Shown here: one piece after another, positions 37,991-46,422 of the stretch | How positions within the stretch are numbered: position 1 is the first letter of the stretch | Layout of the letters: every line of letters begins with the position of its first letter | Assembly: GCF_001696455.1 (NCBI RefSeq) | Contig: NZ_MAUJ01000001.1 | Location: forward strand, 1,550,001 to 1,614,000 | Source: Pseudoalteromonas luteoviolacea | GTDB lineage: Bacteria; Pseudomonadota; Gammaproteobacteria; Enterobacterales; Alteromonadaceae | Direction: 5' to 3' | Length of the DNA stretch: 64,000 nt | Translations under genes and position numbers: made by a program | Notes under the pieces: generated by a model | What the model was told of the DNA's origin: nothing | Database searches by the model: none | What the model saw: the letters and a program-made list of their open reading frames with translations, nothing else

Positions 37991-39184
37991 CAGCCCGATA
38001 GTAAACACGCTCGCCATAACCAACATGGCACTGGATACGAGTAAACACGCTTGTAAGCCATAAAGTTGAAATACCAACCCGGATAGTACCGTACCAATTA
38101 ACCGCCCCATCGCGTTGGCCATATAGTAAAAGCCGACATCCATCGATACTCCGTCACTGTCTGCAATTTTCACTATCAAAAAGCTATGAAGTGAAGAATT
38201 TACGGCAAACACGGCTCCAAATACTAGTAAACCACCGATGATAACCAACTTGGGTTGCCACTCTAGCCATAATCCTAGCGCCAGTAGGGCTGGGATAAAA
38301 GACAAAATCGTGACCCAGAATAAGGCCTGTTTAAAGCTATTTCCCGTATTTTTTGTGATCTTTGGTGCATTTGCTTGCACAATACCGTAAGCAATCACCC
38401 AGCTGGCCATAAAGCCCCCGACCCACCAATGGTCCCACCCAAACGTCGATGCCAAAAATACCGGTAAGGCAATGACAAACCACACATCGCGAGATGCAAA
38501 CAAGAACATTCTCGCAGCTGCCAGCAAGTTTAACTGTCGGCTTTTGGACAAAATCTCACTAAACTTGGGCTTGTTCTTTTTCTTTCCTAGGTCTTGCTTG
38601 AGCAATAATAAACTCATCAACCAAGTCATTGTCAGCATTGCTGCCATAAACCACAGCGCGCCTTGAAAACCTAACAAAGTAAGTAATAAGCCCCCCAGAA
38701 AGAAACCGACGCCTTTGAGTGCATTTTTAGACCCAGTCAGGATAGCCACCCACTTATATAGCGTGCTATCTTGGTCTTTAGGGACCAGTAATTTTATGGC
38801 ACTTTTAGCACTCATCTTATTGAGGTCTTTTGCTATACCCGATAAAGCCTGCGCAACCATCACATACGCAATGGACAACAGCTGCTCATCAAGTGCGAGC
38901 ATCGACACCGCAACAATCTGCAAAAACAATCCAATATTCATTGTTTTATTAAGACCTAGACGAGCACCCAGCCAACCGCCCAATAAGTTTGTGACAACCC
39001 CAAAGAACTCATAAAACAAAAATAATGAAGCGATAGCCAAAGGGCTATAGCCAAGCTGATGGAAGTACAATACCACCAGCATGCGTAGTGCGCCGTCAGT
39101 CAAAGTGAATGACCAATAGTTACCTGTAATGACTAAATACTGTTTTATTTCAGGCGACAACCTTGAACTGAGCGACTGAGTCAT
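37976..39184 (-). CDS. arsJ: Organoarsenical efflux MFS transporter ArsJ
   Basis: A 402-residue MFS transporter with about 12 hydrophobic helices. The N-terminal TGNYWSFTLTDGALRMLVVLYFHQLGYSPLAI and the loop SGIAKDLNKMSAKSAIK are hallmarks I recall for ArsJ. ArsJ exports 1-arseno-3-phosphoglycerate made by its partner dehydrogenase. The ATG at 39184 lies within seven bases of the partner's stop and follows a GGGGGTGAG ribosome site, so it is preferred over an in-frame codon at 39211 inside the upstream gene. The two are co-transcribed. Confidence 0.9.
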   Translation of the reverse strand: MTQSLSSRLSPEIKQYLVITGNYWSFTLTDGALRMLVVLYFHQLGYSPLAIASLFLFYEFFGVVTNLLGGWLGARLGLNKTMNIGLFLQIVAVSMLALDEQLLSIAYVMVAQALSGIAKDLNKMSAKSAIKLLVPKDQDSTLYKWVAILTGSKNALKGVGFFLGGLLLTLLGFQGALWFMAAMLTMTWLMSLLLLKQDLGKKKNKPKFSEILSKSRQLNLLAAARMFLFASRDVWFVIALPVFLASTFGWDHWWVGGFMASWVIAYGIVQANAPKITKNTGNSFKQALFWVTILSFIPALLALGLWLEWQPKLVIIGGLLVFGAVFAVNSSLHSFLIVKIADSDGVSMDVGFYYMANAMGRLIGTVLSGLVFQLYGLQACLLVSSAMLVMASVFTIGLSKRS

Positions 39185-39188
39185 GAAC

Positions 39189-40199
39189 TCACCCCCAACG
39201 CTTTGAAACAACTAAACGAACCAAATCTGCTGTGCGATTTGCATAGCCCCATTCGTTGTCATACCAAACATATAATTTAACTTGAGTACCATTAACAACC
39301 ATGGTTGACGGGGCGTCGATGATAGCGCTTCGAGGATCCGTCTTGTAATCAATCGATACCAATGGACGAGTTTCATAACCTAAAATGCCAGATAACTGAC
39401 TATTTGCTGCTTGTTCCATCCACCCATTGATTTCTTCAACTGTCGTTTCTCGACTCACTTCAAACACACAGTCTGTTATTGATGCATTTGTCAAAGGTAC
39501 ACGTACCGCATGTCCGTTTAACTTCCCTTTTAATTCCGGGAAGATATGCGTGATAGCGGTAGCAGAACCTGTTGTTGTCGGGATCAAGCTTGTGCCGCAT
39601 GAACGCGCACGACGTAAATCTTTGTGAGGTGCATCGATGATAGTTTGCGTATTGGTAATATCATGGATCGTCGTCATCGAGCCGTGTTTAATGCCGATAT
39701 TATCTTGAAGTACCTTCACTACAGGCGCCAAACAATTTGTAGTACATGAAGCCGCGGTCACAATTTCATGATTTTGTACATCAAAGTCATGGTGATTTAC
39801 ACCCATGACCACATTTAACACACCTTCTTCTTTCACTGGTGCAGTAACGACGACTTGTTTGACTCCTTGCGCGAAGAAATTGGCAAGTTTTTGCTTACTT
39901 TTCAGTTTGCCTGAAGCCTCAATAACCAAATCACACATTGACCAGTCGTTTTCTGCCACACTCACTTTTTGTGTCACTTCAATGCGTTGACCACTGATCA
40001 CTATGTCATCATCGTCAACCAATGCCTCATGCGCCCATTTTCCATGTACAGAATCAAAGTTCATTAAATGTGCTAGGGTGACAGCATCACCCGCAGGGTC
40101 ATTTATTTTGACTATCTCTATTTCGCTCGACTCCCACAGTGCACGCATTGTTAAGCGCCCCATTCTACCGAAGCCGTTAATTCCTACTTTAATTTTCAT
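39189..40199 (-). CDS. ArsJ-associated glyceraldehyde-3-phosphate dehydrogenase
   Basis: A 336-residue [21 protein letters not shown] binds NAD, the active-site Cys152 is in [10 protein letters not shown] and the general base His178 in [10 protein letters not shown]. The C-terminal [21 protein letters not shown] is typical. Beside arsJ it most likely uses arsenate in place of phosphate to give 1-arseno-3-phosphoglycerate, which ArsJ exports, rather than working mainly in glycolysis. GGAG precedes the ATG by 12 bases. No arsR or arsC is visible nearby. Confidence 0.9.
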   Translation of the reverse strand: MKIKVGINGFGRMGRLTMRALWESSEIEIVKINDPAGDAVTLAHLMNFDSVHGKWAHEALVDDDDIVISGQRIEVTQKVSVAENDWSMCDLVIEASGKLKSKQKLANFFAQGVKQVVVTAPVKEEGVLNVVMGVNHHDFDVQNHEIVTAASCTTNCLAPVVKVLQDNIGIKHGSMTTIHDITNTQTIIDAPHKDLRRARSCGTSLIPTTTGSATAITHIFPELKGKLNGHAVRVPLTNASITDCVFEVSRETTVEEINGWMEQAANSQLSGILGYETRPLVSIDYKTDPRSAIIDAPSTMVVNGTQVKLYVWYDNEWGYANRTADLVRLVVSKRWG

Positions 40200-40327
40200 C
40201 TTATGGATACTCCAATTGATAATAAGTGATGCCGCGCAGCATCGAACTTAGTCAAATATAAATCACTTTGTAGCCAATATTCTGCATATGAGTACGCATT
40301 CTTGACCTCACTCAATATGCGGTAAAT

Positions 40328-40351
40328 CATATATTCGATTTTTCATATATA
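40328..40351. promoter_or_regulatory. Possible ArsR-type operator
   Basis: CATATATTCGATTTTTCATATATA is an imperfect inverted repeat (ATATA arms) in the likely promoter area of the arsJ/GAPDH pair. AT-rich dyads like this are common for ArsR-family sites, but this is only a resemblance. Confidence 0.3.
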
Positions 40352-40470
40352 CAACCCTTTAAAAGTGAACCTTTTGTATTATTTTAGTTAAATTTATTTG
40401 AAATTAATTCTTAGTTAACTAACATGAAAATGGAAGCAATGAGTAAATGAAATCTTTAAAGGAGCTAACT

Positions 40471-40629
40471 ATGAAGCTTAAAGTCAACAAAAGACCACTA
40501 AAGAAACTCAATTTCGACAAACTACCGCTAGATAAAAAACTGACCCCTTTAATTGGAGGTGCAGGCTTGAGTAACGGACCAACGCAAGAGTGTGAATCGT
40601 ATTACCGCTGCGATTCAGAAACCCCCTAA
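40471..40629 (+). CDS. Orphan double-glycine-leader peptide, RiPP-precursor-like (52 aa)
   Basis: A 52-residue ORF with an excellent ribosome site (AAAGGAG, six bases before the ATG). The frame is open upstream to 40447, but the ribosome site fixes the start at 40471. The leader is MKLKVNKRPLKKLNF... ending KLTPLIGG at residues 23-30; the core of 22 residues begins AGLSNGPTQEC and has two Cys, three Ser and two Thr. Residues shared with the peptide at 1330-1494 include MKLK, K7, K11, L13, LTP (23-25) and GG (29-30); cores are unrelated. No modifying enzyme or transporter is near. Function unknown; bacteriocin, lanthipeptide-like or signalling precursor are possible. Confidence 0.72.
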   Translation: MKLKVNKRPLKKLNFDKLPLDKKLTPLIGGAGLSNGPTQECESYYRCDSETP

Positions 40630-40653
40630 TTCACGAATACAGATATCCATATC

Positions 40654-40688
40654 GCAAACGTCATGTCCTTTCCCCTCATGGCGTTTGC
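40654..40688 (+). terminator. Hairpin after the 52-residue peptide gene
   Basis: GCAAACGTCATG and CATGGCGTTTGC form a 12-base stem with one G-U pair and an 11-base C/T-rich loop, 25 bases after the stop. There is no T-run, so it may be a transcript-protecting stem rather than a simple terminator. Confidence 0.5.
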
Positions 40689-40766
40689 TAACATCTCCAA
40701 ACCTCCCAAAAATATTTCCATTAATGGTAAACTAAGGCCAATCCGAATTGTTTCGAGTAATTAAGA

Positions 40767-42218
40767 TTGGATAAAAATACCTATATTCCCGAAAACTTTA
40801 TTGATGACGTAAAAAGTTATATTCCCCCTCACCTCACAATTGAGGATTTTCTATCTAGCTGCCAAAAGCCTCTTCGGCTTTCTATACGCGTCAATACACT
40901 CAAAATGTCGGTCGCAGAATTTGAACTCGAAGCACAAAAAATCGGTTGGCAGATCACCCCTATTCCTTGGTGTCCAGAAGGCTTCTGGCTTACTCGAAGC
41001 GCTGAAGAAGAAGCCGCTCTGCCAATCGGCAATACTGCGCTTCATTTGAGTGGCTGTATTTACGTGCAAGAGGCAAGCTCTATGTTGCCCCCCTTGGCTT
41101 TACGTGATGAAATTCAAGCCATACATGGCGATGAACTGGCCGTGTTGGATGTCGCGTCAGCACCGGGGTCAAAAACATCGCAACTTTGTGCGCTGATGGA
41201 GAATAGAGGGCTACTGGTTGCAAACGAGTTTTCGTCTTCGCGATTGAAAGTGCTCGCGGCCAATATGAAGCGTATGGGCGCATCTAATGTCGCTCTGTCA
41301 CACTTTGATGGCAAGATATTTGGCGACTATATGTTTGAATGTTTCGACCATATATTGCTTGATGCGCCTTGCTCAGGAGAAGGTACAGTTAGAAAAGATC
41401 CAAACGCGCTAAAGAATTGGTCAATCGAATCTAACGTCGAAATTGCTGAAGTACAAAAATCACTTATAAAGAGTGCTTTTTTAGCTCTAAAACCTGGCGG
41501 CACTTTGGTTTATTCTACCTGTACACTCACCCCACTGGAAAATCACCATGTTTGCGAGTATTTACTAAACGAGTTTGGAGACGCTGTTGAAACGGCATCT
41601 CTGGCCAATCTTTTCGAAAATGCAGAACAAGCCACCACAGAGCAAGGTTATCTGCATGTGTGGCCACAAATCTTCGACAGTGAAGGGTTTTTCATTGCTA
41701 AGTTTGTTAAAAAGGACTCCGTTGATAATGAAAACCAACAAATCAAAAAGGGGTCATTTCCTTTTGAGAGTTTCGCGCCAAAGGCACAGCAAGCTTTTTA
41801 TGCCTACCTTAAAAAGCAATTTAAGATAACAGAGCTTCCCGGCACCTTAATGCAACGAGACAAAGAGCTTTGGTTATTCCCTAAACAATTAGACGCTTTG
41901 AAAGATAAAATTAAATACGCAAGATTGGGTATTAAACTCGGTTCGATTCATAAAAACGGGGTCCGACTTGAGCATGAACTCGCGACCGCCTTAGGTCATT
42001 TGGCTAAGCAAAACACACATGCATTAACACAAGCGCAAGCTGTGGATTACTTTCAAGGAAAAGATGTTCGTTTGGAATCTCCATCTACTCAGAGTGGTGA
42101 AGTCATTCTGACGCTATGCGGTGCTCCTATTGGTCTCGGCAAATGGCAAAAAGCCAAAATTAAAAATAATTTACCACGGGACTTAATTGCACAAGGGCAG
42201 TTGATAACTTGGGTATAA
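40767..42218 (+). CDS. rsmF: 16S rRNA m5C1407 methyltransferase RsmF
   Basis: A 483-residue RNA cytosine methyltransferase of the RsmF/YebU length. An N-terminal PUA-like region contains [11 protein letters not shown]; the SAM motif I is [19 protein letters not shown]; the two catalytic cysteines are in [14 protein letters not shown] (motif IV) and [14 protein letters not shown] (motif VI). The C-terminal extension with the second PUA-like region distinguishes it from RsmB. The start is a TTG (40767, [10 protein letters not shown] follows) because no ATG is available until residue 46; the ribosome site is weak. Confidence 0.9.
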   Translation: MDKNTYIPENFIDDVKSYIPPHLTIEDFLSSCQKPLRLSIRVNTLKMSVAEFELEAQKIGWQITPIPWCPEGFWLTRSAEEEAALPIGNTALHLSGCIYVQEASSMLPPLALRDEIQAIHGDELAVLDVASAPGSKTSQLCALMENRGLLVANEFSSSRLKVLAANMKRMGASNVALSHFDGKIFGDYMFECFDHILLDAPCSGEGTVRKDPNALKNWSIESNVEIAEVQKSLIKSAFLALKPGGTLVYSTCTLTPLENHHVCEYLLNEFGDAVETASLANLFENAEQATTEQGYLHVWPQIFDSEGFFIAKFVKKDSVDNENQQIKKGSFPFESFAPKAQQAFYAYLKKQFKITELPGTLMQRDKELWLFPKQLDALKDKIKYARLGIKLGSIHKNGVRLEHELATALGHLAKQNTHALTQAQAVDYFQGKDVRLESPSTQSGEVILTLCGAPIGLGKWQKAKIKNNLPRDLIAQGQLITWV

Positions 42219-42595
42219 CCTGAATAGAACTTTTTGACAACTTTAAGATTATTAATTTATATACGCATAAGAAATTGATTTTTAACAGTTTTAAAAATGT
42301 CAGATTGTTTGTAAGTTTTTAACTGTATTAACTACACTTAATAGACTTTCTACTTCTCCCTTATATGTAAATAGAAGGTGTTAAAGTTAGCGCACGGCTC
42401 CATATGAGCCTTCCCCTACGCCCAGATTCACACATTACTGGGCGTTTTTTTTGCCTTCTCTGACCAGATAATTCCCCACCAGACATGTTCATAAATTTGT
42501 CATAAAACAATTTTCATACACAGCTCATGGTTATCTGTTGATTTTTAATTCACAGCTTATACAATACATATATAAATTGCTATATAACGTATATC
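42219..42595. other. Intergenic region with a possible small RNA
   Basis: A consensus -35 TTGACA (42234-42239), a -10 candidate TATATA (42258-42263), internal hairpins (for example GGCTC-CATAT-GAGCC, 42396-42410) and a strong terminator at 42419-42452 fit a transcript of about 180 bases. The terminator may simply be that of rsmF. After it, 143 AT-rich bases lead to the ParD-like gene. Confidence 0.45.
42419..42452 (+). terminator. Strong intrinsic terminator
   Basis: CGCCCAG and CTGGGCG form a perfect 7-base stem followed by eight T. It ends rsmF or the candidate small RNA. Confidence 0.9.
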
Positions 42596-42802
42596 ATGGG
42601 TATCGTAAAAATTTCTGATGAACTTCATGAAGAAGTTAGGCTAGCTAGCCAAGTTATGTCTCGTTCCATTAATTCACAAGCTGAATTCTGGTTAAAAATC
42701 GGTCGTCTTGCAGAGCAAAACCAAGACAAGTCTTTTGTAGAGCTAATCCAAATAGAATTAGAACAAGTAAGAAAAAAGCAGAATGAAACCAGTCATAATT
42801 AA
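42596..42802 (+). CDS. ParD-like antitoxin-family protein
   Basis: A 68-residue protein. KISDELHEEVRLASQVMSRSINSQAEFWLKIGRLAE has the ribbon-helix-helix pattern of ParD-like antitoxins (basic first strand, SRSINSQAEFW helix). No ParE-like toxin is found; instead the next gene, overlapping by 20 bases, is a methionine aminopeptidase. It probably binds DNA and may regulate its own operon. A toxin-antitoxin role is not supported here. Confidence 0.75.
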   Translation: MGIVKISDELHEEVRLASQVMSRSINSQAEFWLKIGRLAEQNQDKSFVELIQIELEQVRKKQNETSHN

Positions 42803-43565
42803 AAATGATGCGCATATACGTTGCATGAGAGAGTCTGGGGCACTACTTGCCAGCGTATTTAAAGCTCTGGACGAGTATATTGAAGTCGGCATGACGACTA
42901 TGGATGTTAACGACTTTGTAGAAGCTTACATTACAGACAAACTTGGCGCTATAGCCTCTACAAAGGGCCAATATGGCTACCCTTATGCAATCAACGTGTC
43001 TACTAATGAAGTCGTATGTCATGGCATGCCTAAAGTCAGCCAAAAAATAAAATCCACCGATATTATTAATATCGATGTGACGTTAAAACACAACGGTTAC
43101 TTGGCCGATTCAAGTAAAATGTACGTGATGCAAGAAGCCTCCGCCCTTGCCAAAAAACTTGCTAAAGAGACTTATCAAGCCATGTGGGAAGGGATCAAGC
43201 TCGTAAAACCTGGCGCTAAACTTGGTGATATCGGCTATGCGATTCAGAGCTATGCGGAACGCAGGGGTTACAGTATCGTAAGGGAGTTTTGTGGCCATGG
43301 GATTGGCAGTGAAATGCACGAAGGCCCAGATGTACTCCACTTCGGTAAAAAAGACACCGGATTGGTATTGAAACCGGGTATGACTTTTACTATTGAACCT
43401 ATGGTCAATCAAGGTTCACATAAAGTCAAAACGCTTAAAGATGGCTGGACAGTGGTCACCAAAGATAAAAAACTTTCTGCTCAGTGGGAGCACACTATCC
43501 TCGTGACAGAAAATGGCTATGAGGTCTTAACTTTGCGATACGATGAATCTTTGCCATGCGACTGA
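42783..43565 (+). CDS. map: Type I methionine aminopeptidase
   Basis: A 260-residue M24A peptidase. All five metal ligands are visible: Asp in INIDVTL, Asp in GYLADSS, His in HGIGSEMHEGP, Glu in FTIEPMV and Glu in QWEHTILVT. It removes the initiator Met from nascent proteins. The pairing with a ParD-like gene and the overlap differ from the usual rpsB-linked map, so this is probably a second copy. It begins 20 bases before the end of the ParD-like gene. Confidence 0.9.
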   Translation: MKPVIIKNDAHIRCMRESGALLASVFKALDEYIEVGMTTMDVNDFVEAYITDKLGAIASTKGQYGYPYAINVSTNEVVCHGMPKVSQKIKSTDIINIDVTLKHNGYLADSSKMYVMQEASALAKKLAKETYQAMWEGIKLVKPGAKLGDIGYAIQSYAERRGYSIVREFCGHGIGSEMHEGPDVLHFGKKDTGLVLKPGMTFTIEPMVNQGSHKVKTLKDGWTVVTKDKKLSAQWEHTILVTENGYEVLTLRYDESLPCD

Positions 43566-43712
43566 GTACTGATTGCGCTAGACGCTGCATCTAAATTTAG
43601 GACAAACTGAACACGTTTTCCAAATACACATAGATATGGCCAATGCAAGGAGCAAGAGGAATGAAAAAAATCAGCACAGTGGTGTGTCATAGCCGCCATT
43701 ACATTTGCCGCC

Positions 43713-44093
43713 ATGTTACTCATTTATAATTCATTGTCCGATGGCGCAGTATTTACTGGTGTAGCCAAAAATGGGGCCGAAAAATCCCTCGATTATGCAA
43801 AGGATGCAACGCTTTGCTTAGCGGATATGCAAACATCTATATTAACCGCACTCGCCTTTCTCACGCAAAATGGCAGAAAAGTTCATGCGTTAAGTGGTCC
43901 TGCAACAATTGTCTTGATTGGTGCTACGCTATTATGTGCAGCTTGGATCATTAAAGGGTTACCCTCTGTTGCTATTAGAGTAGAAATGACCAAACCTATC
44001 TTTCTAGCCAACCCTCTAAGTGTACAATCGTTACAAAACTTTTACGATTTCACGGTGAGTCTGATTGATGTTTGTAGAGAGTTTGACGATTAA
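43713..44093 (+). CDS. Small membrane protein, 5' end probably frameshifted
   Basis: This 126-residue frame has two hydrophobic segments (residues about 1-7, the end of a helix, and about 65-84, ATIVLIGATLLCAAWIIKG). A better start lies upstream: an ATG at 43661 follows AAGAGGA and opens ATGAAAAAAATCAGC, but its frame stops after 22 codons. Removing one A from the run of seven gives MKKSAQWCVIAAITFAAMLLIYN, a typical N-terminal membrane helix, continuous with this ORF (about 143 residues). Thus a one-base insertion in poly-A, real or artefact, probably breaks it. No family is recognised. Confidence 0.5.
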   Translation: MLLIYNSLSDGAVFTGVAKNGAEKSLDYAKDATLCLADMQTSILTALAFLTQNGRKVHALSGPATIVLIGATLLCAAWIIKGLPSVAIRVEMTKPIFLANPLSVQSLQNFYDFTVSLIDVCREFDD

Positions 44094-44111
44094 GAATGTA
44101 TATCGGACTCT

Positions 44112-44225
44112 ATGGATAACCGTTATGCTCGGTTACGAGATCATATTGAAGGACAACTTAGTCAACAAGCTAGATTGATTTATGGTGCCATACCCAATAA
44201 TGATAACTGCATGTTTCAAGCTTAA
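44112..44225 (+). CDS. Possible 37-residue ORF
   Basis: ATG GAT AAC ... opens 37 codons (MDNRYARLRDHIEGQLSQQA at the start) between two small membrane-protein genes. The composition is protein-like, but there is no clear ribosome site. It may be a small gene or remnant; low confidence. Confidence 0.25.
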   Translation: MDNRYARLRDHIEGQLSQQARLIYGAIPNNDNCMFQA

Positions 44226-44254
44226 AATAAAAGAAAAAGTGGTAACCTAGTCAC

Positions 44255-44551
44255 ATGAAAAAACGAGTCACGTCAAATTATAAATTTACTTTTGTACTCT
44301 GGTGGAGCAGAAAAGGGAGAGTATTAGGGTTTGTGCTACCAATCGTTACAGCCATAGCCACCTCAATAGAAGGCCCAAACGCCGCCTTCAATTGGGAGAT
44401 GTTTATCAGTGTGGGCAGTCTTATGCTCTTATTCGGTATTGGTATAGGTGTATTGGTTGATTCAGCATGCAATTCACACTACTCACATACCAAGCGTGAG
44501 AAAGATGCTTGTCCACCACCTCCTGAACATGGCGGAGGCCCATTAGATTAG
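44255..44551 (+). CDS. Small membrane protein of unknown function
   Basis: A 98-residue protein with two hydrophobic helices (about 22-40, VLGFVLPIVTAIATSI, and 48-69, MFISVGSLMLLFGIGIGVLV), basic ends and a proline/glycine-rich tail (CPPPPEHGGGPLD). It could form an inner-membrane hairpin. The start has AGTGGT only as a weak ribosome site. No family is recognised. Confidence 0.45.
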   Translation: MKKRVTSNYKFTFVLWWSRKGRVLGFVLPIVTAIATSIEGPNAAFNWEMFISVGSLMLLFGIGIGVLVDSACNSHYSHTKREKDACPPPPEHGGGPLD

Positions 44552-44782
44552 AGAGCAGCTCGCTATGAAGGTTTGCATCGTTTTTATCTAATATAATAAT
44601 ATCCGCCCAATTCTATGCATTAGTGAGATACTCCAACTAATGCATCTTCGTTTTACCTCTCTTTATAAACCTCTGATATAAACTTCAAATGTCATAATTC
44701 TATGACTCTGCATGTTTATGCTAGCGCAAGTTTTAATCAGTTGTTTTGCTGCGCAATAATACATAATAAGAAGGAGTATGGA

Positions 44783-46378
44783 ATGAAGCGTATAAATCTC
44801 GGTCTCATATCATGTGCACTTGTTGCTAGTCTAACAGCGTGTGATGGCGATGACGGCGCACAAGGTGCTACCGGTAATAATGGCGCGAATGGGGCCGCTG
44901 GTAAAGATGGCAATGCAGGCTTATCTAGCCTCGTAAACCAAACGGTGTTGCCCATGGGTGACAGCACCTGTTTCTTTGGCGGGATTGCGATAGAGTCTGG
45001 GCTGGACACCAATAACGACGGTGTATTGAGTAGTTCAGAGGTATCCCAGAATAACCCAGTATGCCAACCTTCTCCATTAACAGCACAAGGGGTCGCCTTG
45101 CCCTATACGGCACTTAGAAGCGACTTACAAAACGGACATGTTGAGGGCAGTGTATTCGAAATTCGAAATGGGGGATTTGGCTCAGATATGGTGGCTCACC
45201 CTCAAATCAAAAACCAATTTTATACGCTGACAGATAGAGGCCCAAATGCGACTTATACTGGCGACTACGGCAAAGGCAAGAAATTTCCAATACCTGATTA
45301 TACACCTCGCATTGGACTATTCGAGTTACAGCAAAATGGCAGTATCAAAAAGCTTAAAGGCGTTTTATTAAAGCGTCCGGACGGTACTCCAATCTCAGGG
45401 CTTCCAAATACCAGTAACTTTGGCGGTACAGGTGAAACCCCTTACACAGCAGACGGTCAACCTGTGTTGGTAGATCAGACAAAAGTATTCGATGAATTCA
45501 ATAACCCTATCAAGTTGGACGATTATGGGCTAGATGGCGAAGGGCTAGTGGCACTGTCTGATGGCAGTTTTTGGATAAGTGACGAATATGGACCGCACAT
45601 CGTACACTTTGATGCAGAGGGCAGAGAAATCGAACGTATCAATGCCTTTAAAAATGATGATCGTGTCTCTCTTCATTTACCGCAAGAGTTTGCAAACCGC
45701 AGAGCGAATAGAGGCATGGAAGGGCTTGCAATTACACCGGATGAAAAAACACTCGTCGGCATTATGCAGTCGACGATGTACAACCCAGATAAAGCGGTAA
45801 AATCACTAGATGTTACACGCATTGTGACCATAAATTTAGAAACTAGACAGATAAGCCAGTACTTATACAAGCAGGAAAAAGCACAAAATTCCAATTCTGG
45901 CATTGTCGCACTATCCAACTCAGAGTTCCTCGTCATCGAGCGTGATGGTGCGTTTTACCAACAATCTCCTGATGCAATGAAACGTATTTACAAAATTAGT
46001 TTGTCTGACGCCACCGACCTTGAACAAGTAAATACGAATAACGACCTATCTCAAGACCCTGATCTTGGCCTGTTAATTTCAGGAAAAACCATTGAGCAAA
46101 CAGTACTTGAAAATAGCTGGGATACACTCACTACACATGGTATTCAGCCTGTCAGCAAAACGTTAGTACTCGATCTTGTCCAAGAAATTGCCTACCCCCA
46201 CGATAAGCTGGAGGGGATGTGGTTAATTGACCATAGTCGCTTGGCTGTGATTAACGATGATGACTTTGCTACTTGGTCTAGCAACGGCGTATTAGAGCAA
46301 AAGTATTTGGATGCAGGGCGCACCCAAATCGATGGAAATAAGCTCTATTTGTTCGAAAACTTGCAACTCAATCAATAA
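44783..46378 (+). CDS. Esterase-like phytase-family lipoprotein with collagen-like repeat
   Basis: A 531-residue protein. The signal MKRINLGLISCALVASLTAC has a lipobox (LTAC). It is followed by GDDGAQGATGNNGANGAAGKDG, a run of Gly-x-x triplets. The main part is a beta-propeller-type phytase-like domain: LYGLDGEGLVALSDGSFWISDEYGPHIVHFD, GMEGLAITPDEKTLVGIMQS and KLEGMWLIDHSRLAVINDDDF are typical of the esterase-like phytase family. It likely acts on phosphorylated substrates at the cell surface; the substrate is unproved. AAGGAG lies 8-9 bases before the ATG. A terminator follows the stop within 5 bases. Confidence 0.82.
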   Translation: MKRINLGLISCALVASLTACDGDDGAQGATGNNGANGAAGKDGNAGLSSLVNQTVLPMGDSTCFFGGIAIESGLDTNNDGVLSSSEVSQNNPVCQPSPLTAQGVALPYTALRSDLQNGHVEGSVFEIRNGGFGSDMVAHPQIKNQFYTLTDRGPNATYTGDYGKGKKFPIPDYTPRIGLFELQQNGSIKKLKGVLLKRPDGTPISGLPNTSNFGGTGETPYTADGQPVLVDQTKVFDEFNNPIKLDDYGLDGEGLVALSDGSFWISDEYGPHIVHFDAEGREIERINAFKNDDRVSLHLPQEFANRRANRGMEGLAITPDEKTLVGIMQSTMYNPDKAVKSLDVTRIVTINLETRQISQYLYKQEKAQNSNSGIVALSNSEFLVIERDGAFYQQSPDAMKRIYKISLSDATDLEQVNTNNDLSQDPDLGLLISGKTIEQTVLENSWDTLTTHGIQPVSKTLVLDLVQEIAYPHDKLEGMWLIDHSRLAVINDDDFATWSSNGVLEQKYLDAGRTQIDGNKLYLFENLQLNQ

Positions 46379-46382
46379 TTAT

Positions 46383-46405
46383 AAAAGCGGCGAAAGCCGC
46401 TTTTT
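46383..46405 (+). terminator. Terminator after the phytase-like gene
   Basis: AAAAGCGGC and GCCGCTTTT pair across a GAAA tetraloop with an extra T. It ends only 17 bases before the next gene's start. Confidence 0.88.
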
Positions 46406-46422
46406 AGATATAAAGGCCTGTT

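Noticed and set aside
39189..40199. Ordinary glycolytic GAPDH
   Set aside because: Overlapping operon with arsJ and recalled sequence features favour the ArsJ-linked type.
42596..43565. Classic ParDE toxin-antitoxin pair
   Set aside because: The partner is a complete methionine aminopeptidase, not a ParE-like toxin.
43661..43729. A 22-residue peptide from the ATG at 43661
   Set aside because: Its frame ends at once, while the other frame gives a plausible membrane helix; a frame break is more likely than a micropeptide.
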